DNA of 64,000 bases, taken from positions 1,240,001 to 1,304,000 of the forward strand of contig JABMLP010000017.1 in the NCBI GenBank assembly GCA_013176395.1. The letters are read 5' to 3'. The translations under genes were made by a program, and so were the position numbers. This DNA comes from Venturia oleaginea (lineage: Eukaryota > Ascomycota > Dothideomycetes > Venturiales > Venturiaceae). Below, one piece after another: positions 45,669 through 55,870 of this stretch (position 1 is its first letter; the number at the start of each line of letters is the position of its first letter). The notes beneath the pieces are model-generated. The model searched no databases. It was given only the letters and a program-made list of their open reading frames with translations, and was not told where the DNA came from.

Positions 45669-47084
45669 CACAGGGTTCCTTAAATCTGACTGCGCAGGGC
45701 GCTCGGACCCACCATCCCATCTCAATTTCCACGTATACACCAACTTATCGCTTAATTTACCACCACCATGGCGCCTAGAACACCCAAGAGAAAGACTGCA
45801 AGGCGAGAATATGATACCCCGAAGAGAATGCGACTTTTTCAGGCCTGGGATTGCAAGAACCAGGCCGACGGCGTCGGTACAATCGCATACCTCCCTGAAA
45901 TCAATATACCAACTTCTACCGCACGTAGTTGGCTTAAACTACGAGAAATTATTGGTGATGCAGCATTCAGATCACAGAGAAAGAGCACTTGCATCATAGG
46001 GCGGCCTACCAAAGTATCTGCTTCAGATCTTACCCGCCTTACGAACCAAGATGACCCCATACACGAAAAAGGCTGGGAGGACGAGCCAATTCCTGCCCCG
46101 GCAAGCCTTCCGCGAAGACATTACAGCGTCACGTATACAATGCAGGGGCTAGGCGATTCAAGAAGCGTTATCAGAAGCAGATATCCCAGGCAAATCGGCC
46201 AAAGAGGGTTGAATACGGTAAAGAACACGAGAAAAAGACCATACTAGGCTTCTGGAGTTGGATTTGGTTCACAGATGAAGCCCATTTTCAGTCAAAAGAA
46301 CTCGCCAATGCACTTGAATATGAGCTACGCTTTCCAGGGCAAGAGAGAGGTGTCAATGAGGAGCTAGAAGGCGTTCTGGATGTTACTATTCGCGTCGCCG
46401 GCGGCATCTCATACGACAAGAAAGGAAACCTCATATTCTACAAGGATCCGGCTGAGCCATCAGAGAAGGTCCGTAGGCAAGTCAAGCAGCCTAAACAACT
46501 CAAATACGAGCTGGATTCAGTGTACCAAGCCCGGCTGAAGGTCTGGCAAGACCTTAAGGCAAAGGAGGACGAAACACCAAAAGGAAACTGCATGACACAG
46601 GTTTTCTACGCCAAAAAGATACTGCCGCAACACATTGAAGCTATTCAGGCCTTGGAGAAGCGTCATCAGCGCAAATACTGGCTTCAAGAGGATGGTGATC
46701 CTTCTCACGGAATCAAGTCACCTAACAGTGACCCTGCAGTCATAAAAAGAGAAGCAGACCTTCTATTGCTTATTCACCCTCCTCAATCATGTGATCTCAA
46801 TCCTATTGAGTCTTGTTGGAACATCATTAAGTCCAGATTGGCTGGCAGGAGGTGGTCGTCGGTGGCTCATTTCAAGACTGAAATCCAGACAGAATGGGAC
46901 AAGATAACGCTCACAATGATACGGAAAAGGATCAGAGAGATGCCAGAGATATGTAAGATGATTCAGCAAAAACCAGAGATCCATTGCAAGTCAAACGTGT
47001 GGTAAATAGCATAATACATTCAAGTTCAAAAGATGGGATGGTGGGTCCGAGCGCCCTGCGCAGTCAGATTTGAGGAACCCTGTG
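45669..47084 (+). mobile_element. Tc1/mariner-type DNA transposon with about 51-bp TIRs
   Basis: Left end starts cacagggttccttaaatctg and the right end is its inverted repeat (differing at one base across about 51 bases, through ccaccatcccatc). The right end is followed directly by TA (47085-47086). At the left a TA (45666-45667) is separated by one extra C. The 1.4-kb element holds one transposase frame in the plus direction. Near-perfect TIRs suggest recent insertion. Confidence 0.9.
45768..47005 (+). pseudogene. Tc1/mariner transposase with a single frameshift
   Basis: DDE-type transposase. The start MAPRTPKRKTARREYDTPKR leads an HTH region (PTSTARSWLKL, RPTKVSASDL). At about 46145-46150 the frame changes: the first frame ends at a TAG at 46245, while the catalytic half continues in the next frame from RRFKKRYQKQ. 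One missing base in a run of G explains it. Catalytic blocks are WFTDEAHF, KYWLQEDGDPSHG and DLNPIESCWNIIK. The acid spacing from the second D to the E is about 38. It would not make full-length transposase without the frameshift being bypassed. Confidence 0.85.
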
Positions 47085-47124
47085 TACTGTGGTACAATCA
47101 GCATCAGCCACCACCGTACATCCA

Positions 47125-47845
47125 CAACAGAGGCTCAATTACTAGCTCAATTACGAACGTCTCACTGTCGGCTGAACAAGTACCTGAACCGAATCGGAGC
47201 GGCGGAATCACCATTGTGCGAAGAATGCGGAGTCGTGGAAAGCGTGCAGCATTTCCTACTCGATTGCAAACGATGGAGCGAGCAACGATGGCTCTTGCGA
47301 GAAGCGACCGAGCCAAGGAGCGACGTCTCCTATCAGTTAGGAGGCCGCTCAACACTTACAAACAGAAGAGGAGAGATGATCGATGGTCCAAAATGGACGC
47401 CAGATGTAGCAGCAGTACGAGCGACAATTGCGTTCGTAGATGCTACCAAACGATTCAGCCGAGAGACGGAGTAGTCTCTACCAAAACCAAAACCAAAATC
47501 ATAACCAACTCCGAGCATGTGGACTCACTCATCAAGATAGTACCCATGCAAGCAGCAATCCTAGATCCGATACTCTCTTTTTACTAATCACCAATATCCG
47601 ATCCCATCAGTCTATTGGCCAACGGTAAGTTGCGCCTTTCGTTTTTGTTGTTGTTTCTGGAGTTTTGGTCAATTTGATGATTCAGTATGTTGAAAAGATG
47701 CTATACAAAAATAAATGTTTGGGGTTGGAATGAAGGGAGAGTTGACAGTTGGAAACAATGTATAATAAACAATCGGTAGTGTTCCCCTGGAGCCATACTG
47801 GCCCGACGAGTGTATTGAATCCATCCATCCATCCATCTCCACCCT
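47125..47845 (+). mobile_element. 5'-truncated LINE copy
   Basis: The same sequence, apart from few changes, as the 3' end of the long minus-strand LINE at 56465-57190. It encodes the C-terminal part of ORF2 (to 47474) with the zinc motif CEECGVVESVQHFLLDC and stops at the same place, RFSRETE. A 3' UTR follows, ending in a tail of ccat repeats. Compared with the long copy it lacks one 12-bp unit (gctcaattacta) near its left end. Left truncation and the repeat tail are typical of target-primed insertion. Confidence 0.88.
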
Positions 47846-48707
47846 TGTGATGTGGCAATTTGGAGCTCGGTTGGAGATTAAGTTGGTCGGCAAGTTGCAT
47901 ACCGGAAAGATAGGTATTGCAGGGAGGGTACCAACCTCAGGCCACATTTTTATGATGTGGCAGACTGTGCTGCAGGGAGGGCGCCGACCCGCTTAGTGCA
48001 CATCCTTTTGGAGAATTTCGGATTTGGCTGGAACAATAGGAAGTAGATGGAAAAGGTTATCGAACTCGGACGTCTTTATCTAAGTGACTAGGATTGGGCG
48101 GCCTCCACAAAGCTGTAACTTTGTCTTGTTTTTGTTTCATCATGTAGTTGTATGAGGTAGTAGGTAGCTGTCTTGTCCCATTCAAAGCTTCGAGAATTGT
48201 ATGCAACAAGCAGAGTCACTGTGCTTACACAAACAGCCAAATCTGGACCCTGATGCATTCTCACTTATTGATTACACAAGCGAAGCACCCGCAATAAATC
48301 AATGCTCAAGAAGTACACCACATCCACACAGCCGCTTTCCCGACATACTTTAGTCTTAAATCTACAATGTTTCCAAAGACGTCTCTACAAGACGGTGGGC
48401 TGGGCGGGTCGGCCAACTCCCTGCAGTGCAGCAAACCGACTTAGCCTCTCTCTGCTGACTGCGTCAGTAAGAGGGGGTAGTGGACTGCCTGATTTACTGC
48501 CGCTTCCAATCAACTTTCAATGTGTTATCTTCGGCCAAGACTCGAAAAGCACTCTAAAGAAGCTTGTAGAACCCTACGGAATGGCTTCCTAGAGATATAA
48601 ATATAACCTTTCCCCATGTCCTTCTGCATCAGAGATACTAAAAAAGAAAAGAAGAAGAAAAGAAAAGGCTTAAACTTCTCATTGGTATAATATTGAGGAA
48701 TCCAGTA
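47846..48707. other. Intergenic repeat-rich region
   Basis: No supported gene. Contains motifs of the form cttgtgatgtggca and gcagggaggg that recur near 47.95 and 50.0 kb. One plus-strand ORF of 96 codons at 48302 is not supported. Confidence 0.45.
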
Positions 48708-49946
48708 ATGAACCAAGATATTGCTCCTACTACTGGATGGGAAAGTCCTGACTTTAAGGTAAGTAGAATCCCGTCGACGTCGAAGCCGAGTGACGTAGCT
48801 AACGTCGATATGTTCGTGGCTGTAGTACGTAAGTAGATTCCCGTCGACGTCGAAGCCGAGTGACGGTAGCTAACGTCGATGTGTTCGTGGCTGTAGCGTG
48901 TAAGTAGAATAACATATTCTTTCCTTCCTCCCTATTGTATCAACTTGTCCTAATTGTATAATAAGTGGACTTACTATGAAGATTACCAACTTGCTAACAA
49001 CGTCTCGCGTGATTCGTCACCTGCGCACCAAAATCCGCCCAACTTGCCAATTCGCTGCTGTACAAAATGTCAGGACCTACTCTACCACGATCAATCAATT
49101 ACCCGCTCTACAATCGACAAGACTAATGGCTGTCGTCTGAGCCAATATCTTTCTGATATACTTAAAATTTCTAAAACACGCCCAGAGGAAGAAATTCTCA
49201 TCCAACGAAACAACACAACAATGGAGGTCTCACCTAAACTCCATGAGATAAACCGTATATTAGTACTCGGTATGTGGCATAATATTCCTTGTTCCTAGGT
49301 AAATCTATAAGTATATCTCGTGCGTCTTCTAACGTATTACCTCTTAGCCAACAGGGAAGGCGGTATTCAAACTGATGATGCTTACTTCAAACACCTTCGA
49401 GCATGGTTGAAGCGGTGCGACGACGATCACGAATGCAAAGGCACAATTACTAAAGATAGCATGCCAACTAGGATCATTGATATTGGCCTGGAAAAAAAAA
49501 ATCTGCTCACCCTACGGGATTCAAATCAGATTAGCACATGCCGCTACGTTGCACTGTCCCACTGCTGGGACGAGTACCAGGCTGGAGAAAAAGAAAGCAT
49601 ATGTACTCACGCAGAGAACTTGAATGAACGCAAACGCGGCTTCGAGGTGAAAACCCTTCTACAAACATTTCAAGATGCTGTTGAAGTAACCCGGCAACTC
49701 GGTCAACAATATCTCTGGATCGACTCAATTTGTATCGAGCAAAGCTTAGACAAAACAGTCACGGAAGACTGGAAACAAGAGTCTAAACGTATGGAAATTA
49801 TATTTTCTTCAGCATACTGTACTTTAGCTGCAAGCTTAGCCAAGAGGTCTTCCGAAGGGTTCCTCAGACAACGCCCAAGTATTCCGGCTCTACAGATCGA
49901 GACCGAGACCGGCGACTACCGCTTCGTTTCTGCAGAAATAGCGTGA
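48708..49946 (+). pseudogene. HET-domain (heterokaryon incompatibility) gene, 3'-truncated
   Basis: HET-domain proteins trigger cell death on recognising non-self in fusing hyphae. Proposed exons: 48708-48758, 48966-49269 and 49348-49946. Exon 1 reads MNQDIAPTTGWESPDFK. Exon 2 begins WTYYEDYQL and has a CCTKCQDLLYH motif. Exon 3 has the HET blocks YVALSHCW, TFQDAVEVTRQLGQQYLWID and SICIEQ, then MEIIFSSAYCTLAA. The frame ends at SAEIA, before the usual family block GWVFQER, just where repeat-type sequence begins, so the 3' part seems lost. Exon 1 is less certain than exons 2 and 3; intron 1 holds tandem intron-like units. No restored sequence is implied. Confidence 0.6.
48759..48899 (+). repeat. 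Two tandem intron-like (introner-like) units
   Basis: Two units of 70 and 71 bases, about 95 percent alike (48759-48828 and 48829-48899), followed by the first bases of a third (GTAAGTAGAAT at 48900). Each begins with GTAAGT, contains GCTAAC, and has CTGTAG three bases before its end. Each also holds the inverted pair tcgacgt/acgtcga. Thus each is a complete 67-68-nt intron followed by a 3-nt remnant (TAC or CGT). They lie within intron 1 of the HET gene. Confidence 0.85.
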
Positions 49947-50648
49947 CACGTTTGAAGAAAATAGTATGGAGCAGGGAGAGGGTTGATCCATTCACGCCTC
50001 CCTCTTGTGACGTGGCAAAAGCGGCAAAAACAGAGGGCTGAATTGGTTAGCTGCACTGCCTCGAAGTGCAGGGAGGGCAACAACCCGATAAAGCCTTCCT
50101 CTTGTGGCCATAATGGCCCAACGGGTGTATTGAACTCATCCATTCATACCGTCAAAACGTAGCAAATCGGCGATGTGAAAAGGAAGCCTACTGCTATCTG
50201 GGAAAGAAATTGCAGGGGGCCAATCTGCTCAGGCCACTGTGAATATCTAGCGAGGCTCACACAAGTAAGCTCCCTACTGAGGCCTGTATCTTAACTTAAT
50301 AAGCGCGCGCTGTTACAGGCCAGCGTGGCTTATTTGGAAACTGAATAAAGTGCAGGCTTGGCTTGGCTGCAGCGTCCGTGCGCAGAAAGAGCGCGTGCAA
50401 ATAAAAACCGGAAGCCGAAGGTGGACACTATTGTATAGGGAAATGATTGTACAGAATTGTCGTCCCAAACTGCGTTATCGAGAAGTTGAGGCCTTGAGCC
50501 GATTGTAGTGGGCTTTGAGTAACTTAGCTAGGATAGCCCTTGGCCTCGGTGGTAGCCCCGCCAGATGTTGGATTTGCAGCGAATGCGTCGTTTAGCTATG
50601 TAAGAACAACATCTTAGCAGATTAAGAGGAAACCGTGGACGACGTGGA
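49947..50648. other. Repeat-derived region downstream of the HET gene
   Basis: No gene. Starts where the HET frame ends. Holds cctcttgtgacgtggcaaa and gcagggagggcaa motifs related to those at 47.85-47.98 kb, and a LINE 3' fragment. The rest was not recognised. Confidence 0.45.
50099..50146 (+). mobile_element. LINE 3'-end fragment
   Basis: The stretch ggccataatggcccaacggg followed by tgtattgaa matches the last bases of the LINE 3' UTR found at 47800-47830 and, inverted, at 56480-56515, with a degenerate catc tail. Only about 45 bases remain. Confidence 0.6.
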
Positions 50649-52286
50649 TCAAGTGCTCCACAATACTGCGCTGGGAGAGCGGAAACAAATTCTCGACCTC
50701 GATCTGAAATTTCTGCAGCTCATGGTCAGCCACTGAGTCACGTTATCAATTTGAGAGCCACTTACAGATCAAATGGTGGTGGCAACGCGGGACTACCACT
50801 ACCTTGGCCGACTTCTTGTCCTGACCACTCCTGCTTATCTCGTTTCCAAGCTCGCATTTCCCCCTCGGCTTCATCCCGGGACAGTCGGTCTTCGAGATTC
50901 CTCTTTCTGGACTTAGTTTCGCCATAACATTGTGCTCGGTTTTGCGCTCCAAAGGTCGCATCGTCCAACGGCGCATACTTAGTAGAGACCTTAAACACGG
51001 ATACATGCGTTATCGGTGTGTGGTCTGACCACTCTACAGGCTTCCGCTTGAAGTGAAGAGTATGGTCAAGGAGGCCTGGTAATATGCGTCTTGCGTAGCC
51101 CACCAGCATCCTCCCCCAACCATGCAGAAAAGCGGACAAGTCCTCCGCGAACAGGTCTGTTTCGCACCCGTCCCATGCTGAACCCCATACATCGTCCCAA
51201 GCAGCCACACAAGCTTGTGGGTCATGCTCATCAATCCAAGCGATTCTTTTCACAAGTAGTGGAAGTTTTCTAATACTCTCGGTGATTGAACGCAAAAAAA
51301 TCTCGAGATACTGCGGTTGTTCCCAATAAGACCATGGAAAAGAACGACCATCAGTTTGCATTGCAGCTTGGAGAGACACCGTATTATCAACTAAGCCCGA
51401 GGAAACAGGAGTACTTTTCTTCTTGCTAGGGCTGAAGTTGCCGGACAGCCAATGTTCAACGTTGGAGTACTGTACATCATCTTTCACAACATCCAGCATT
51501 GAGAAGTGACCGGCATGCTTGCCATTGTGAGCATAAAGTCCCACATCGAAGCTAAAGGGCTTGATCGCAGCCCCCCTCACGATATCGATCGGCTGTAGCA
51601 GATTTGTAGCTGGAAAAGAGTTCCTTGATGCGCCCACGATGGAATCCTGGGTTTCTGTGGAAACAAAAGACACGAGAGAAATTGTAGAATGAGTGAGATC
51701 GAGTAGACTGATGGGCGAAGCTTCATGCACTTGTGGTTCCGGCTGCTCTGCCGTTTGATGATTCTAGGAAGCGGTCAACAATTCAGACTATCTGATGGCG
51801 TCCTGGATGTCTTGGTCCTCAGATGATAGTGTTGACGACACATCCGTGGTGCTCTGGTCGACAACCAACTCACGTGCAGACGTGTCTTTTCTCTTTTCGC
51901 ATACTGTTCGCTGTACGCGAAGCTCGCTTATATGGTCCTCGCAGGGCAGTTCATGGCTATGGTCCTCGAGTTCATAAAGCTTCGTATCCTGCAGTTCTTT
52001 TGCTTCAAAAATAGTCAGAAGATTTGCTTAGGATATGACAAACAAGTGTTCACTCACCATGACCGTTATAGCATCCGTCCGTGGTATTGGAGAAGGTCCA
52101 ATCACTTGACACACCCGGGTGTTGGCGCTTGAACATGTCTTTCATCTTCACAGATTTGCACAATGTCGGCCGGTTCTTGGTCTCTGATCCGGCCTGCGGA
52201 CGAGAAGAATTTCTCATGATCGAACATTGACACGCGAGGTTGACCAGGGCTCCAGGAATTTCCTTCGACTTTACAAAAACCATCAT
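50649..52286 (-). CDS. Uncharacterised protein with a C2H2-like segment; possibly disrupted
   Basis: Proposed minus-strand exons: 52286-52060, 52002-51842, 51763-50766 and 50712-50649; about 482 aa. The N-terminal part has a zinc-finger-like stretch (LCKSVKMKDMFKRQHPGV). The middle and C-terminal parts match no family I know (VFKVSTKYAPLDD, WIDEHDPQACVAAWDDVW). The last exon rests on a good GTAAGT donor at 50765. Between 51842 and 51763 the frame continues but crosses two TAG codons; either a 78-nt intron with a weak GTGTCG donor removes them, or they are nonsense changes. A stop just upstream of the ATG pair fixes the start only if there is no earlier exon. Confidence 0.42.
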
Positions 52287-53739
52287 TCTTCATCGTACAT
52301 TGGTGGTGGCCCAGCAAGATCTTCCATCTCAGGACGAGACCACGCGCTCTGTTGGTACCAGTCCATCTGTTGTTGCTTGTTACTTCTCGATCGATTGGGT
52401 CTTTGCCAAACAAGTCAGCTTTTCGAGCCCCAAAAAAGATATGATCAGGCCGACTCACTCGATAATCATGGAGAGACGCATGTCGTTTCGTGGGAGGTGA
52501 ATACTTAGTCGTAAGTCTTACTGTCTTGCATACGTTGGGGATGGAGAACGGGGAGCTCAAACGCGACGCTGGAGCTCCTTTACATAGGTCCTTGGGTTAA
52601 TGCCATTCACCACGCATCACTCCTACAACAAGCTCTCCTACTTTCCTTCCCAGTCACTAATCGTCCAGTGATATGCGACTCTTGGTCGAGAACCAGGGTC
52701 ATCACCCGGATGCATTCCATTTGCCAGCTCAAGTTTGGCTTGTGTATGGTAGGAGGGCCGAGGTGGGGAGGTTCATCCCGGATGTATCCTAGGTGGGACG
52801 AAAAGAGGCGAACTTCGAATAGAACTTTCATTCACGCCGACCAGTCCATATCCTTTCCGGGCCAGCCGCCAGTACGGTGGCGAATCCGTTCATCCTTCAC
52901 ACATCTCCTAGACCGGACCAAAAATTGAATATGGAAAGGTCGGGGACGACCAGTGGGATGCGATGATATGGTCTGTTTTGGAAACATGCATCTACTCAAT
53001 TGTGACTTGAATCGCACGCTATTTCCTACCTACCTGATAAGGCGTAAGCTAGGATATCTCGCCCTTCATCAGGTGAGACTATTGGAGCTCGGATAAGAAG
53101 TGTTTGAGTGAAATAAACTTACTTGATCTAAATTGGAGTTGTACGTTACAATTCCATGATTGGTCCGTTTTCCAAGGCCGATTTTTGCACATCCCGATCA
53201 CAGTAACGTTTTCTTTCCTCGCTCTTTGGGTGCCGTGGACGAACAAATCCAGCAGCATCTCTTTCGAAAATTGAGACGGAAAACGCCCAATACTATAGAC
53301 CTATCTCGCCCTGGCTATGCCATCGCTCAGCCTTCCTCACGAGGTTGACACCAAGGTTGGATCGGTACACTGCGCCTCTCCGGGCAGATTTGGCAGAGCA
53401 TAGCCTCGCCGATGATGATCACCACTCTCCATGGTAACATTCACACACATTACCGTATAAATTACAGCTCACGGTTTCACAATTTCGAGCCTCACGCCGG
53501 CGAGTCAACTGCTACCGCTATCAAAGGACACGTCTATTGTAAACCACGCGCGCAAGCTTACGAGGCCTCGGCCACCCCGCATCTTCTCTCTCCTCCGCAG
53601 TAGCTACGCGGTGTGCGCTTAAATAGATCAAGGCTTGCTGTTACCGGCCTTGAGCCATATATCCTAGTTAGGACTAGCGCGCAATCCTGCACGCATCTCT
53701 TTGGCGCTTTTTCGTACACAGTCATATCGGTAATATTTG

Positions 53740-53765
53740 GCTTGAAATTGAGTTCAATTTCAAGC
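53740..53765. repeat. Perfect 11-bp hairpin
   Basis: gcttgaaattg and its inverse caatttcaagc separated by agtt. It lies about 300 bases from the DIRS-like ORF end. Confidence 0.85.
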
Positions 53766-53797
53766 GATTGGCGGGCTTTTGGCGAAGCTTCTTACCA

Positions 53798-53859
53798 TAT
53801 AGGGTTTATGTAGGCCTCGTAAGCGATAGGGCCATACAAATGCCTACAGAACCCCTATA
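53798..53859. repeat. Imperfect inverted repeat near the tyrosine-recombinase ORF
   Basis: Arms tatagggtttatgtaggc (53798-53815) and gcctacagaacccctata (53842-53859) pair over most of 18 bases around a 26-base loop. It could be a terminal structure of the adjacent retroelement. Confidence 0.65.
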
Positions 53860-54045
53860 CGGCTAGAAATCCACCATAGAAAAGCCCAATATAACGAAGT
53901 GGTGTGTAAAGAGAAGATGGGATGGCTGCGAGGGTGGGGACGAAAAATTCGAGTGTAGATAACCAAACCGGAATGACGCAACCCGCTGTGAACAACGTGC
54001 AAATTTGAAATCACCTCAATCGACAAATTGCGTCGAATTGAAGCC

Positions 54046-55158
54046 TCAAGGTGACGTCGGAGGTGTAGGTAGCCCTACTACGTGTAGGAGAGAGCCTGTG
54101 GATGCCTGGTAACGTAAATTAACCATCCTTTGAGGGTCATGCCGGATGTAGAGGCGAGCGCTGTCAGATCTCCATCTACCTAGCACTTGTATATCGTCGT
54201 AGGAGACACCGTTGCGAGCCGCCTCGCTGGCGCCACCCTTACGGAAACTGTGACCGGAGAAGTTGGCCGTAGATATCGCGGGGTTCCACTGAAGCATTCG
54301 GCGTTTAAGGGCGTCGGTAACCCTTTTTTTGGTACAGGCTCCTCGAAATCGGTGTTTCTTAACGGTGTCAGTACCGATGCTGAAGAGAGGAGCGTGACCC
54401 GGTTGAGGGTCGTATTGGTAGAGGCGGCGGAGAGCTTTGATAGGACAGGCGGTAATCGCTGGGGCGAGGTAGACGGTAACGCCTTCGTGATTGGTATCGG
54501 TCTTCGAGCGCTTGAGGTGGACTGTTGCGTAGCTGTTATCATCAGCGAAGAATACATCCTCGCGACAGAGACGTGACTCCGCGAAGAGAGCTGGTTGTTC
54601 GAGGTCTTCACGGTCATAGCAGAGTTCGCCAAGCCTGAACATGCCTCCAAAGGCCACCGCGTGAATCGCGGTAATGTTGAGCTCATCTTTGGCCATAGAT
54701 GATAGGAACGGGCTCGAGATATCGGTAGGAAGCTGCCGGGTAATGTCGTTGCGAGGGCGCGTTGGGCGATTGAATAACCTCTTAAGGCCCCGAAGACAGG
54801 CCCTAATATATTCACTACCAAAGGCGTTGGTGGGCCAGCCTCTATCGAAGTGATGGGCTCGAATAGCGGAGAGATTGCCCTCAATTGTGCCGGGTAACAC
54901 CTGTCGAATGGAGTCAACTCCAAAACCTCTTCGTTCAACGAACGCCGCAAGGGTCCTTTCGCAAGCTGGCCATGGCTGCTGTCCGTCAAGGATACAAGAT
55001 TGGGTATAGAGGGTGACGGCGTTCGTGTAGCCTTTGCGAGTATCTTCGGTAAGGCGACACCATAGCATTTTGACCCGGTTCTCGGAGAAGGTAGGGCAGC
55101 CGGCCCTAAGGGCGTTGATATACGCGGTAGGAGGTTCGAAAGGGAGACATTCTGCCAA
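54046..55158 (-). pseudogene. Tyrosine recombinase of the DIRS-like element
   Basis: Open frame of about 370 codons, without an ATG at its start (the frame opens by overlap with the RNase H frame). Core residues of the tyrosine recombinase family are visible: Arg in GGMFRLGELCY, Lys in VHLKRSKTD, His and Arg in GHSFRKGGASEA, Trp in VLGRWRSDSA and the nucleophile Tyr in RLYIRHD. So the catalytic set is complete and the frame has no stop. It could be functional as a protein though the element is truncated; such enzymes integrate the circular cDNA. Confidence 0.82.
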
Positions 55159-55198
55159 TTTGTGAGGTTAGCAATCTTCCGTACGTCAAGCCGTGATA

Positions 55199-55865
55199 GC
55201 GCGTCGGCAAGAGAGTTGTTCCCCGATGAGATCCAGTGAGGCCTAATCGTGATATCGTTGGCCGCCGCCAATAGAAGCAGTTGACGAAGTGGGTTCATAG
55301 CTTCGCCTCGAACCGATTGATTCTTGAGCGCGTAATATGCGGTAACGCTATCGGTGACGACATTGAGCTCCTTGTGAGCCCATTGGCGGCCCCAAACCGT
55401 AGGGGACGTAACGATGGAATTGACTTAGTGGAAGTTGATATGAAGGTGAAGCTGCGATGGCTGATGAGGTAACGCGAAAGAGTGCTTTTGAGAGGGCCAT
55501 CTGCTATTCTCGCTGATGAAATACGCGCCTGAGGCAATAGATGAAGCGTCAGTAAACAAGGTGACTGCAGGGCGGTCGTCATCAAAGAAGTAGACTCCAT
55601 TGTAGAGTAACAAGAGGTCTCTCCACCACTCGAGGTCGAGGCGGGCGCCGGGAGAGAGCTGGAGACGTGTAGAATGAGGTTTGAATGCAGAAGTAAAGTC
55701 CCATAACCTCCGAAGGTGAACCCGGCCTAGTGTTTGTAAGCTCACGGTATCGGTCAACAAGGCTGTCGGCACATCTTGATCAGACTGCCTTCTTGAAGAC
55801 GACGGTATTGGTGGTTCCTGGGGCTTGCTCTTATTTTCGGAACCTCGGCGGATGTTGTTCCACAT
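55199..55865 (-). pseudogene. RT C-terminus and RNase H of the DIRS-like element
   Basis: Two consecutive frames joined by a shift near 55425. First frame: LQTLGRVHLRRLWDF, LDLEWWRDLLLLYNGVYFF, VTLFTDASSIASGAYF. Second: ELNVVTDSVTAYYALKNQSV, LRQLLLLAAANDI, HWISSGNNSLADALSRLD. These are the DIRS/retroviral-type RNase H landmarks. The catalytic part of the reverse transcriptase is absent. Confidence 0.75.
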
Positions 55866-55870
55866 ATGGC

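Larger units (their letters stand above)
52287..54045. other. Intergenic, 1.8 kb, with hairpins near right end
   Basis: No supported gene; one minus-strand ORF overlapping the previous gene (52102-52560) is not called. Two inverted repeats are present: a perfect 11-bp stem at 53740-53765 and an imperfect 18-bp pair at 53798-53859. Confidence 0.45.
54046..55865 (-). mobile_element. DIRS-like (tyrosine-recombinase) retrotransposon, 5'-truncated
   Basis: On the minus strand the order is: end of reverse transcriptase (TLGRVHLRRLWDFTSAF), RNase H region (LEWWRDLLL, TLFTDASSIASGAYF, then VVTDSVTAYYALK and WISSGNNSLADALSRLD), then an overlapping tyrosine recombinase ORF. This order and the overlap are the DIRS arrangement. 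Most of the reverse transcriptase and any gag are missing. One frameshift lies near 55425. No split direct repeats or inverted termini were confirmed. Confidence 0.85.

Noticed and set aside
48302..48592. 96-codon plus-strand ORF
   Set aside because: Lies in repeat-rich sequence without family features or a convincing start.
52102..52560. 152-codon minus-strand ORF ending near the zinc-finger-like gene
   Set aside because: It overlaps the proposed first exon in a different frame, and only that exon's frame joins cleanly by the GTGAGT intron to the next exon.
54180..55298. A second long minus-strand frame overlapping the tyrosine recombinase
   Set aside because: Only its first about 60 codons (RNase H end) have family features; the rest is the open shadow of the recombinase frame, so it is not called as a separate 372-aa protein.
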